From NCBI GenBank assembly GCA_016165875.1, contig JABBOT010000027.1, positions 124,001-188,000 on the forward strand: 64,000 bases of DNA, read 5' to 3'. Below are positions 23,707-33,299 of the stretch, piece after piece (the first letter of the stretch is position 1; every line of letters begins with the position of its first letter). The translations under genes and the position numbers were made by a program. The DNA is from Acanthopleura granulata. Its lineage: Eukaryota; Mollusca; Polyplacophora; Chitonida; Chitonidae. The notes beneath the pieces are model-generated. The model did no database searches and had not been told where the DNA came from. It worked only from the letters and a program-made list of their open reading frames with translations.

Positions 23707-24910
23707 CCAGATTAGTGCAAGCCTGAGGGCGACCCTAAATATTACTAACACCACCTTTTCTTCATCATGCTCTCTCGGTGACCTCTGTGAAACTGGAGTC
23801 GGCGCTGCTGGTACGGGTCTTGGTACTACTGGAGTCAGCACGGGTACTGCAGTTGGCTGCGGCTTTATAATGCTTGTCTCCCCAGTTGAGCTGCCAACGG
23901 CAACTTTATGTCTTCGTTGACCCTGAGTTTCTGGTTTGCTGTGGCTATCACAATCTTGTTGTTATAGCCACTGATTTTTCTGATTCGCAGGGCCATATTG
24001 CTTGGTGCCATGTACAGACCCACGCCAAACACATAATCCACCTTGGAGCGGACGTACGTCAGGAAGCGCTGAGGGCAGATCAACAGGTCTTGCTATGGTG
24101 TCTTTGACATTAGCTACAAACTGCTTCTGCACAACTGAAGTGCCTCCCGTGCCTAAGATACTGCTGCGGGTCTGTGCCTGTGCTCCGAGGATTGCCCAAA
24201 CATTAGTTCTAATGGTGTCATTCACACGTTCCACACCTGACTGGGTAAACCCTTCGGATTTGTCGAGGATGAAGGTGGCCCTATGCTTGATTGGCCTTGC
24301 GAGATGAAATCAATGTGAAATTTGTCCGGTGATCGCTGGAATAGCATGAGGCCAGGATTGTAGTCATAATGCGATTTCACGTATCCTGTCCTCGTGACAT
24401 AATAATAAGCCACACCTAACCCGTCGTTTCCACTTCTTTTTTGCTGCCAGTTTGTGTCTGGGGAGATTAGAAACTCAGTGCAAATTCACTTGTAATGCCT
24501 CCGGTCGTAGGGGTTGTTTGTCGGACTCCATGCATCGTGTTGTGGGAGTAGTAGTGCCTTAATCTCTTCCAGAACATGGCTATGAGGGGATTTTCCTTTG
24601 ACACTCCCCAATCGGTTCTGGTGCACCATACGGGGAAATTAAGTTGGTTCTGCCACCACGCCATCAGTAGCATGTGCCATTTTTCAACTAATGTATCGCT
24701 GTTGATTTTTGGTAAGGTGTAGGGTTCTGGCACCTTTGGGAAAGTCATGTCGAAAGCCACTCGCGAGTTGTTCAGGCTGGGATCTATCACCACGATTTCA
24801 CTAGGCTCCTCAATCTCTTTACTCGAATATACTCCACCGAAATGGTAATGGGTTACATTCCTACTGAACGAAAACACCTTATCAAACATACTGCTGAATA
24901 TGTTTGTCAC
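23698..24910 (-). pseudogene. Polinton virion-type protein, possible minor capsid (penton) gene, frameshifted
   Basis: Begins at the ATG at 24910 (MTNIFSSMFDKVFSFSRNV) and runs through 24467-24910 (EPSEIVVIDPSLNNSRVAFD; WHMLLMAWWQNQLNFPVWCT). It then passes through shifted frames at 24222-24413 (YNPGLMLFQRSPDKFHIDF), 23962-24234 (RTNVWAILGAQAQTRSSIL) and 23865-24083 (KVDYVFGVGLYMAPSNMALR). A Pro-rich tail can be read to a stop at 23698. About 400 codons. It is a protein type usual in animal Polintons, encoded beside the capsid gene. Position and length would allow a minor capsid role (PX), but no jelly-roll fold can be shown here, so that name is inference. Confidence 0.55.
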
Positions 24911-25003
24911 ACTGAGCGATGTTCAACAGGGGAGTAGTGTCCTCCTCCCAACATGTCGCCCTATATGTAGTACATATATGTACTCTGAATAAAGAGTTCG
25001 AAA
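24911..25003. promoter_or_regulatory. divergent Polinton promoter candidate with palindrome
   Basis: 93-bp spacer between outward-facing starts at 24910 (minus) and 25004 (plus). It contains AGTACATATATGTACT at 24969-24984, a perfect 16-bp palindrome that includes a TATATA-like core readable from both strands. Confidence 0.5.
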
Positions 25004-25189
25004 GTGAGAGACATGCCAGAGCCACACTATACAAAAAATATCACAGGGCAGTCAACGCAGTTGATACTATTCATCGCGCTATTCACGGTCAGTAGGGGTC
25101 TGGGCGTCGCAGGTGTCGGAGTGTTGGCCATGATAATTGCTACGCCTATACCTATAAGCATGGAAGGCACGGCCTTAGCCTGTGTCTAA
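25004..25189 (+). CDS. short hydrophobic ORF in the Polinton
   Basis: 61 codons, intact, starting MRDMPEPHYTKNITG, followed by a long hydrophobic stretch (LILFIALFTVSRGLGVAGVG, then VLAMIIATPIPISM). One or two membrane segments are possible. It is preceded by the palindromic spacer at 24911-25003. No family recognised; may be the truncated start of a longer lost gene. Confidence 0.4.
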   Translation: MRDMPEPHYTKNITGQSTQLILFIALFTVSRGLGVAGVGVLAMIIATPIPISMEGTALACV

Positions 25190-25261
25190 GTGGGGGTGGG
25201 TAAGTTTCTAAACCGGCGCCTGTCCGTCAAAACACAATGAAATTCGCTTACTGGCTGAGAA

Positions 25262-25575
25262 AATGAATGAATGAATGAATGCTTATTGTTTAATGCCCTA
25301 CTCAAGAATATTTCACTTATACGAAGGCGGTGTCCCCTTGGTGCTGGTTGGATTTCCACCGTATCTTTTATCTGGTGCTGCCTCACGGAGACGACTTGCC
25401 GAAGACACCCAACACACCCCCTCACCCAGTCACATTATACTGACACCTGGCCGACCAGTCCACCCTCTGTCCTCTTATTGCTGAGCACCTATCAAGGAAG
25501 CAGGATGACCCAACCCAGGCTTGAACCCAGATTTCCCCGCCCGAAAGCGGACGCTCTACCAGGCGGGTTCCAGAC
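25262..25575 (-). repeat. tRNA-derived SINE (family B) inserted in the Polinton
   Basis: On the minus strand it begins near GTCTGGAACCCGCCTGGTAG (A box GCCTGGTAGAGCG). A perfect B box GGGTTCAAGCC follows, then a body ending in GTGAAATATTCTTGAGTAGG. The tail is made of CATT repeats. It shares the last 45 bp with family A but has a different head and centre. Its presence inside the element shows that the Polinton was already there when the SINE arrived. Confidence 0.85.
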
Positions 25576-25627
25576 TCAAAGATAAAATAAATTATCTAAT
25601 TCAGTCTGGTAAGCCAGAACTCGATTT

Positions 25628-25779
25628 CACTTAAGTGGTCCACTTAAGTGAACAAAATTCAAACCCGACAGGACTCCAGCGAGGGAGTATATAGGGTTTG
25701 AATTTTGTGTGCTTTGCCGCACCTCACAAAACTTGTCCCGCTACACAAAACTTGTCCCGCCTTAGAAAACTTGTCCTGC
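25628..25779. promoter_or_regulatory. right subterminal palindromes and direct repeats of the Polinton
   Basis: Three ordered elements. First, a palindrome at 25628-25650: two CACTTAAGTG blocks as 11-bp arms around one central base. Second, a perfect 15-bp inverted repeat, ACAAAATTCAAACCC at 25652-25666 and its complement at 25694-25708, with a 27-bp loop ending in GTATATA. Third, three direct copies of AAAACTTGTCCYGC between 25728 and 25779. Placement about 200-350 bp inside the right inverted repeat suggests a replication, packaging or promoter site; this is inference. Confidence 0.6.
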
Positions 25780-25980
25780 TCTTGCCGGCAGGACAGTTAT
25801 CGCTGTGTAATAACACATACTGAATTCAGTCAGCTGTACACTACCTCTTATGCGATACAGGATAACTTACTGCGTCAATATAAAGTGGCTGGTCTCGCCA
25901 CTTTTACATCGTAGGTTTATATATGTTATCAACTTGTGAACCCAGAAGCATGTGAACTCTGGGTTATATCTACTGCACAT

Positions 25981-26275
25981 GCCATCTTTTCTGTTCGGCA
26001 TTCAGCTATGTTATGTTCCTGTTCAGGCTCTAACAGAGGTTTGATCGGCCTATGCCTATTACCTCTGAATGTGAACACCTGTTTGTTTACATAAATAATT
26101 AGCAAAAGTTTATGTACGCGAAACGCCCGTTTGTCTACATGGATATTTGGCAAAAAGTTGTGTACGCAAACACCATATGGCTTGAGCTTGGGTTGAGCTT
26201 GGGTTGGGGGCCCTCCAGGGGGGTGAGGAGGGCCCTGGTGGGAAGCGTGCCAGAACCCCTATTCTGTATACCACT
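25981..26275 (-). repeat. Polinton right terminal inverted repeat
   Basis: About 295 bp, the inverted partner of 16660-16942. It differs by scattered substitutions and by a small duplication of GAGCTTGGGTT at 26183-26205. The conserved GGGCCC-type hairpin is kept. Confidence 0.93.
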
Positions 26276-29200
26276 GTGCTGACCAACAGACTGATGTGAA
26301 TTTGCACCTGCTGTGGTCTTTAGCCATCGACTTCTGCAGAAGAAAAACAAGCATTAACCCCTAAGCTGGAGGGAAACATTTGACAATCTCTGTGTCAACA
26401 TTAGTGATGAGGACAAATTTGCTGGGTTTTCTACCAGTGCAGCGACTTTGCAAAAATACTGTAAACATCCCAAGTTAGACATAGATGTAAGTTCAATTTT
26501 GCAGATGGCTGAGTTTATTAACCTTGAGGAATGAATGAATCTGGCTTAAAACCACTTCAGCAATAATGCAGCTATACGCTTCAAAGGAATAATGCAGTTG
26601 TATCCTCTTCAGTATTAATGTTGCCATGTTAAGTTCAGCAATAATGCGGCCATACCCACTTCATCTATAATGCAGATGTATCGTCGCAAGCTATAAAACT
26701 TTGACGGAAGTAAAGATTTTAAAACTTTCGTCTTACATTGTGGTAATCTGAAATTGATAAACAATACCATGTTCAAGTTCATTACATGGTAGTATATACT
26801 CAGTACATATGCAATAGTTTTAAGGTAATCCTATCTCATATCAATTTATGTGATTATGTTTGGAAAGTTGACCAAAGACAGCAGGTTTCACAATGAAAAT
26901 TTTAATATTCCTGTACACAAGTCTTCATATCTAAGTTTTTTTACTTCACAACATGAACATATGCTTCAGAATATTTCCTACTATGACTTTTCTAATTCAA
27001 CAGCAAAGAACAAAACTACCAAATGAACACTTTTTGGGTGTTAATAAATATAAAGAAAAACTTTAAAGTTAATTTAATTGGTAGATCTAAACATAACGTC
27101 AGGCTGCCTAGTATGTTTTCATTATCACGTATATGTGAGGTTGAAAAGAAATCTATATATAAACACCAACTCCTTAAAATAATTAACATCACTTAATTAC
27201 ATGTTATTAAACATGTCATCAAAAGCCCTTAATATAACCACATCTAAAACCACTTCAGTCATTCTTGTGGATTTTGAAAAATTTCACCACAAATTACTGA
27301 ATTATATTAAAAACATACAATATGATTACAAGCTAGAGAAAACCTAACAAATTTCTTCAATGACTTCATCATGTGTATTTCAGATCTGGTACATGTAGAT
27401 CTCATTTGTGAAACTTGCAAATTCTGTTGAAACAAACATGTAACAAAATGTTGCTAAATTAAATATGCACCTGACCTGCATTTGGTTATGGCAGACAAAA
27501 CCTCATTTCCAGCCTGGAATCCATGATTCAACACACCATTGGTAGGAACTATTGTACCCGATTTCTCTGGCAACGTCTCAGACTTCATGACAGCTGCTGG
27601 ACAGTGTGCTGTTAGCTGCTAATATGTGCTCGCGTGAAATGCTTGCGACACTCTCTACTCCAAATGGGGAATGTGGACAACACGCTAACCACTCAGCAGA
27701 ATGACACTGGTCAAGTTCCTTTCCTCACACATGCCCAATCAAACACATCAGAAACAAAGCCTGAATCCTTCAATTTGCTTTTTCCTTGTTTTTTGATCTC
27801 TTTAATTTACCAAAGTCTTTACTTAACCCCTGAGACCTTCTCCTGGGGAGGCTAAGAGTCGTTAACGAGCTGTTTTAACGAGACAATGGCACAGTGGTAA
27901 GCAGCACGAAAAACATCTTAGCTCATGATACACAGGTTACGCACAGACATGTTCAACAACAACAGATCCCTTTATTAACCTTTAGCACAGCTGACAACTG
28001 ATTTAAGACTAGGGTTTTAAAAAAAATAGACAGAAAAAAAGAGCTCACACTTTACCCATTGTTTTCCAATTTATTTTGGTTAGATCATGTCTATCAAGAA
28101 GTCTGGCTTTAAATGCTTTAATCAAATAAAATACTGAGTGTGTTCCTGGGTCAACTATTTTCAGACTCATAAAGCACGGCCCAGTTAATTAATATCATGG
28201 CTACATTTATTAACATTATATACTTTGTGTTTTCAGTGTAAAAACCTGTGGAATTTAAAATTAATATCACATGTCGTATCAGCAAGTAATAATCTCGGAA
28301 AAAATGTCGAGAGTTAGAAAAGGTCGTCACGAAAAACAAACCAAACTGAACTAGTTTTATCAACTCAGAGATGAAAGCATAGGGTCGTTAAAAGTTCTGA
28401 AATGGCCCAATTACACAGGTTTCTGCAATTTCCGCTGCAGCAATTTAGGCTTTGATTGAAATTTTTTTTTTAAATCCTGAATTCCTGATAAATCCAGATA
28501 ACTTTCATCTCTGTTAACTTGGAATCAGAGAATAAAAGAGCCTTCAAATTTGTTATCAACATGCTCTTGTTGAAAATCAGAATAACACAATACTTACTTG
28601 AGGGACAGAAAAATCATTTCATATTAAAATCAGACATGTAACAACTTGAGATCCTTAACTTCCTCCTTATAGAGTAAAATATATGAGCTCACAAACTATT
28701 TCAATCACGGTTATGTGCTTTTCAGTTCACATTTTAGCTGACAAATGTCAAGGTTGCACATGTGATGTTCTTCTGTAACCTGATTCTAATCTCTTGTAAA
28801 ATGGATAGTGTAGCTGGTTTACTGGTTACATCAATCTAGAAACTGTTTACAGGCATCAACATCCTGCTTCCACATAATAGAACTTATGTTTGCTTGCACC
28901 TGTGAAGAACTGTCTTACAGAGGTCTTATGAAATCCTAGATATAGCACAACTCTGAACTGTATTAGCTTGCACAAAACATTTCCCAAGGTGAGTCCTATC
29001 TTTTTTCTTCCTTTCTCTAAATAATTTACTACTGTACACAGTCTGACTCTGTCTTTAACCTTAATATCTGACAAAAATACTGAATAAAACAATTCTTTCA
29101 AATTCAGTCAATAAATGCAGCATGTGGTAGGCAAAAAAATGAGATTCAATACCATGTGCATATGAAAGTTCACTGTGCCCACAAATAAAACTGTGGGGCC

Positions 29201-29602
29201 TTGTTCAGGGTTATAGCAGCACAGAAAAAAGAAATGGTCAGTGGGCTGCTAAAGGCCTTGGACAGTGGTCAAGCTGGACACTTGCTGTGGACAGAAACAT
29301 GGGCCAAACATGTCCACATGTCCTTCTGAAGACTTTCTTTCCTGCTAGACATTCCAGAACAATAACACGCTAATGATAAGACATAAAGACTTATTTTTAA
29401 CAACCCTTATCACAGCCATACCGTACATCTCCTAATAATATGCCAGGCACATTTTAGAATAGAACATTTTGTTGAATGCCTAAACATTTAAAAGTTTAAA
29501 AAACTGTCAGAACTCATGATTTTAAAATGACCACAAAAGTAGTCATTTTACTTTGAAATTAAACTGAAAATATTCTCAGAAGAATCAATTAAAAGAATAA
29601 AA

Positions 29603-29840
29603 TGGGACCAACGTGGCTGAGGGGCCTTAAGGGTGCCAGTGCAGCATAATGACCTCGATGCCTCTCACCAATGCAGTGCCTTTGAGTTCTTCCAGCCTAG
29701 GTTGGCTTCCTCTACGGCCATTTGTAGGAAGGTCTGCCAGCAACCTCCGGATGGTTGTGGGTTTCTCTCGGGCTCCGCTCGGTTTCCTCCTACCATAATG
29801 CTGGCCGCCATCATCTAAGTGAAATATTCGGCGTTTGAAC
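29603..29840 (+). repeat. SINE family A, full-length, plus strand
   Basis: The clearest sense-strand copy. The head GGGACCAACGTGGCTGAGGG has a B-box-like GAGTTCTTCCAGCC. The body reads GGTTGTGGGTTTCTCTCGGG and ACCATAATGCTGGCCGCCAT. The end is GTGAAATATTCGGCGTTTGA; the A-rich tail is degenerate. Confidence 0.9.
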
Positions 29841-32334
29841 ACGAATGAAGAATTAGAAGACCACTGTCATGGCAGATGTTCTGTCACTATTAACCAGGGT
29901 ATCGCAATCATGTTACTGACAGGTCAGTATAACATGTCCAAATATCTTAGTGGTGGATATTCCATATCTTTGCCATATGTCCTGTAGTCTTGTCTCAGCT
30001 GAAATTTTAAAGCACTTAGAACATTGCCACCAGCCCTGCACCACCATTAGTACTTGTTGCCCACAGAAATGCATTTATAATTATCTACACTGCTAAAAAC
30101 ACTACATTTAAATCATCAAACTTTATACTTTTGTATCACCTTTACATTTACCGTAAATATTACATTAGCAATCATTCAATACTGCTACCAACTTTGCACT
30201 TACGTTCATTAATCATAGCTAACAAACTTGACATTTGCAATCCTTAAGCATTGCTATAAAACTTTACACTCACTATCAAGCTGCTATCTGTTACAAAATA
30301 CTGGAAACAAAGACCATATTTAACAGGTTGCAGCAGAGTAACATCACAGATTCTTTTTAGCTGCTAAACACTCTCCAGCTGCTATATGTCCACGTTCACT
30401 GTGAATATATATGTGGCACAACACCTGTATCTGTATTTAATGTAGAAATATCAGTTACAGCATGACTTGCTGCAAAAAAAAGAATCTGTGATTTCACTCT
30501 GCTTCAGTCTGTTCAATATAGTTCAAAAAGTCCATCATAGCACCTCAAACTTTATTTCCATTTTATTCACTCAAGAAAATGCCAAAAAATAATGAAGACC
30601 ATATTTGGAATCAGCACAAAATCACCTTTTAGATGATGCATACTTTGCTAAAATGTGGTCTTTTCTTTAACAACATCTACAGATGTTGACAAGAACATAC
30701 CATTTAAACATCTCCAAATTCAACAGTTTCCACTTTAATACCATGTCTTATACAACATTTGACCTCACAATCTACAAGCTTACTCTTGACAATACAAACT
30801 CAATTAACTTTTCCATAACTTACTTATTTCTTGAAAAATCTTCTATGCTCTTATTTGTAACACACCTCGGAGAACAAAGACTTGGACATGTCTGAATTCT
30901 GGCCATTTCATGTACACAGGAATTAAGCAGGTGGGAGGCCAAATGACCAGGCAAACAGTCCAACCTCTGGCTGTTGCCAAAGGATTATCCAAGAATTCAA
31001 GAATGGGGCTAAATATGCATGGTCACTGTTGTTTGGATATAACAGCAAACTGAAAAACCAGTCAACCAACGGCAAATGGCAGGATTCTGGGAATTTTCCA
31101 GCAGGATAACATTGCCTGGACACGCCTCTCAATCTCGGTTAACTGACCACGAACCAATATTTAAGTGCGTGGCATGCAAAGCTCTGGTTCACTGATTAAC
31201 TGGAAGCTGATGATGCCCAAAGTGGCTTTTCTTTAGCAGTACAACAAGCAGCTGTAGAAGTGACTCTGTTGACTGGCCAGTCAATCACGCCATTCATTTC
31301 CTGGAGTGTGATCAATGTTGAAGTGCAAAGCAGCTAACTCCCCTTAAAACAAGAGGCCTGCAGTCAAATTTCTTTCAATACGGTCCCGTTTGACATGCTA
31401 TATTTGAAGACGGGTCATTGGCAAAATGGAATATTAGAGGTATTGCAAATGTGCACCTATTTTTTTGGCAGATTTTGAATAAGATAAACTTTTGAACTTA
31501 GTTCTAATCTTGATTCATGCTAACAGGGCCAAGTGGGTACATGCTAAAAAGAAGGTGTCGTGTCTGAAGCATTGTCACAACTGTCACCAACCTTAAACCA
31601 CCCTTCCCTTCCCGTACAGCATTCTGGTGTTGAATTCAGGAAGAGGAGGCCAAAATATGAAACAGGATATATCAGTTTGTTACTTGGCATACATTTCTGA
31701 GCCATAACCTTTGGCTGATCACTTGACATGTAAGGTGCATGTGTACGTAGTGATCTAATCAGTGGCTGATTAAGAGAATCTCAATGGTCAGATAAAGTGG
31801 TGATTTGTCATATCAACTTGTGTGAATTCAAGAAAATCAAAACCTGTCAACCTTTCATCGACATTAATCAAAAGTCAACACAGCGTGAAATGAAGCCGAT
31901 TATAAGCACATTTCAAATTACAGACATTAAGCCCTCATAATAATAATACCCACAATATTCTTATGATCCACAAACTCAGACACAGAATTCAAACATATTA
32001 ATGTTTGATATACTGCTTGATTCTTTTAAAATCTGAAGTCAATTCCTGGTCACAATTTTTTTCTTATCATTGAAAAGAAACAGATTTACTTATTCAGTGC
32101 TGTATAACATTGTGTATTCAAACCATGCAAAGGATAGATTACCGGATTTATATACCTGTAGTTCTATATGATAAACCTCTGAAGTTTGTCCATATTTTAG
32201 CCATATTTTACTTAAAAGCATATAGGATCCTCTCTGATTTGCTAGTGTGAGAGACAGGTATATCCAGGAAAATTTAAGCCTATAGATTATGGTGAATTTT
32301 AGTCACAGTGCATTTATTCTAGTATGACAACAAG

Positions 32335-32468
32335 TCCTGCTCATGCTGGTTTCCTCTTTGACCACGGATTGGCTTCCCTTCTACCTTAATGCCAGCCACT
32401 GTCGTAAATGTGAAAATACTCATGCGAATGGAGGCGTTAAAGGTCAATTAAGTAAATAACTAAATAAG
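32335..32468 (+). repeat. SINE family A, fragment
   Basis: Retains GCTGGTTTCCTCT, ACCTTAATGCCAGCCACTGT and a tail AAGTAAATAACTAAATAAG. The tRNA-like head is missing. Confidence 0.7.
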
Positions 32469-33045
32469 AATGGCAAAGACTGCAGGCTTTCGCTTAGGAA
32501 ACCTCCACTTAGCCAAACAGCAATGTCTCTGCATACATTTAAGACAAGACTTGCACAGCGCTAAATGGGCAGTTGGTCCAAAGCCAAAGTCAGTCATAAA
32601 ATGCTTTTTGCCACAGAAGAATGTAATTTCCAAAGCTTACATCCATATTAACAGGATGCATATTTTGTATGTGTTCAGGGTACACTAGATACAGTACCGT
32701 GCCTTCCTACATGTACTGGTATCCTGTTGAACAGGGAGATACAGAGGGGCCGGATAAGACATGGCTTTACTGAGAACATGAGCCGTTAATGAAGAGTAAG
32801 CCTCCGTTTTTTCTCTAATGTTTAGGTAAGCATCAGTGTGTCAACAGCTAAGTCAACCATGCAATTTCGTTAGCTTACACTGCCCGGCTCTGCGTTCACC
32901 AGCATACCAACAGTAGTAGAGCTGCAGTATCAATACGCATAAACCAAAAGCAAAAAAAAAAAAACAAAACACAAAAAAAAATCATTTCACTCTCAGATTT
33001 TCAAAGTTGGGACTGAAGAAATCCATCAATTCCATTCATACTTAC

Positions 33046-33056
33046 CTTTCCGGCAT
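33046..33056 (-). CDS. SLC26A11: candidate first coding exon of the SLC26A11-like gene
   Basis: On the minus strand ATGCCGGAAAG is followed by a strong donor, GTAAGTATG. The exon would end in phase 2. Joining to the acceptor at 8330, whose exon begins with a single C before ATGTCC, keeps the frame (M-P-E-S-M-S). The 5' UTR would extend rightward. The phase match could arise by chance (about 1 in 3), and the intervening intron would be 24.7 kb, so this is a hypothesis. Confidence 0.35.
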
Positions 33057-33242
33057 TTTGTTGTCAAAACAATTCACAGTAACACACTTGAATTCTGACA
33101 CCCACGGATTTGTTTGCTTTTGCAGACGACACTTGCTCCGCTTTGTTTACAACCAGTCAACACCACATTCATCAGTTTGGTGATGCATTGTGAATTAAGT
33201 TCTTTGAGCAGACCCCAGCCGTAAACGGTTATGTCCCTACCA

Positions 33243-33296
33243 GGGGGCAACTTGCCACAGGACACTTCAGGGGGCAACTTGCCACAGGACACTTCA
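33243..33296. repeat. 27-bp perfect tandem duplication
   Basis: Two identical copies of a 27-bp unit starting GGGGGCAACTTGCCACAGG. It lies about 190 bp upstream of the candidate first exon on the minus strand, so it could lie in a 5' UTR or promoter. Confidence 0.9.
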
Positions 33297-33299
33297 GTT

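Larger units (their letters stand above)
16660..26275. mobile_element. decayed Polinton/Maverick-type (adintovirus-like) element
   Basis: A 9.6-kb element bounded by inverted repeats of about 290 bp that begin AGTRGTATACAGAATAGGGG; an AG start is usual for Polintons. Polintons are large self-replicating DNA transposons related to viruses, normally 15-20 kb, with 6-bp target duplications. This copy has remains of a protein-primed DNA polymerase and a major capsid protein plus accessory virion-type genes, in four alternating strand blocks. All larger genes carry frameshifts and stops. No integrase, FtsK/HerA-type ATPase or adenain-like protease frame was found, so it appears internally deleted or derived from an incomplete form. 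The six bases outside each end (AAGGCT and GTGCTG) do not match, so no target duplication is supported. A SINE lies inside it at 25262-25575. Interior GC content is visibly higher than the flanks. Confidence 0.93.
26276..33045. other. non-coding stretch right of the Polinton element
   Basis: AT-rich, no recognised exon. 26540-26690 holds a few degenerate copies of TTCAGCAATAATGCAGC. A full-length SINE at 29603 and a SINE fragment at 32335 are listed separately. Possibly intron 1 of the SLC26A11-like gene. Confidence 0.45.

Noticed and set aside
16654..26281. 6-bp target duplication around the Polinton
   Set aside because: AAGGCT on the left and GTGCTG on the right do not match, and shifting the border by a few bases gives no match.
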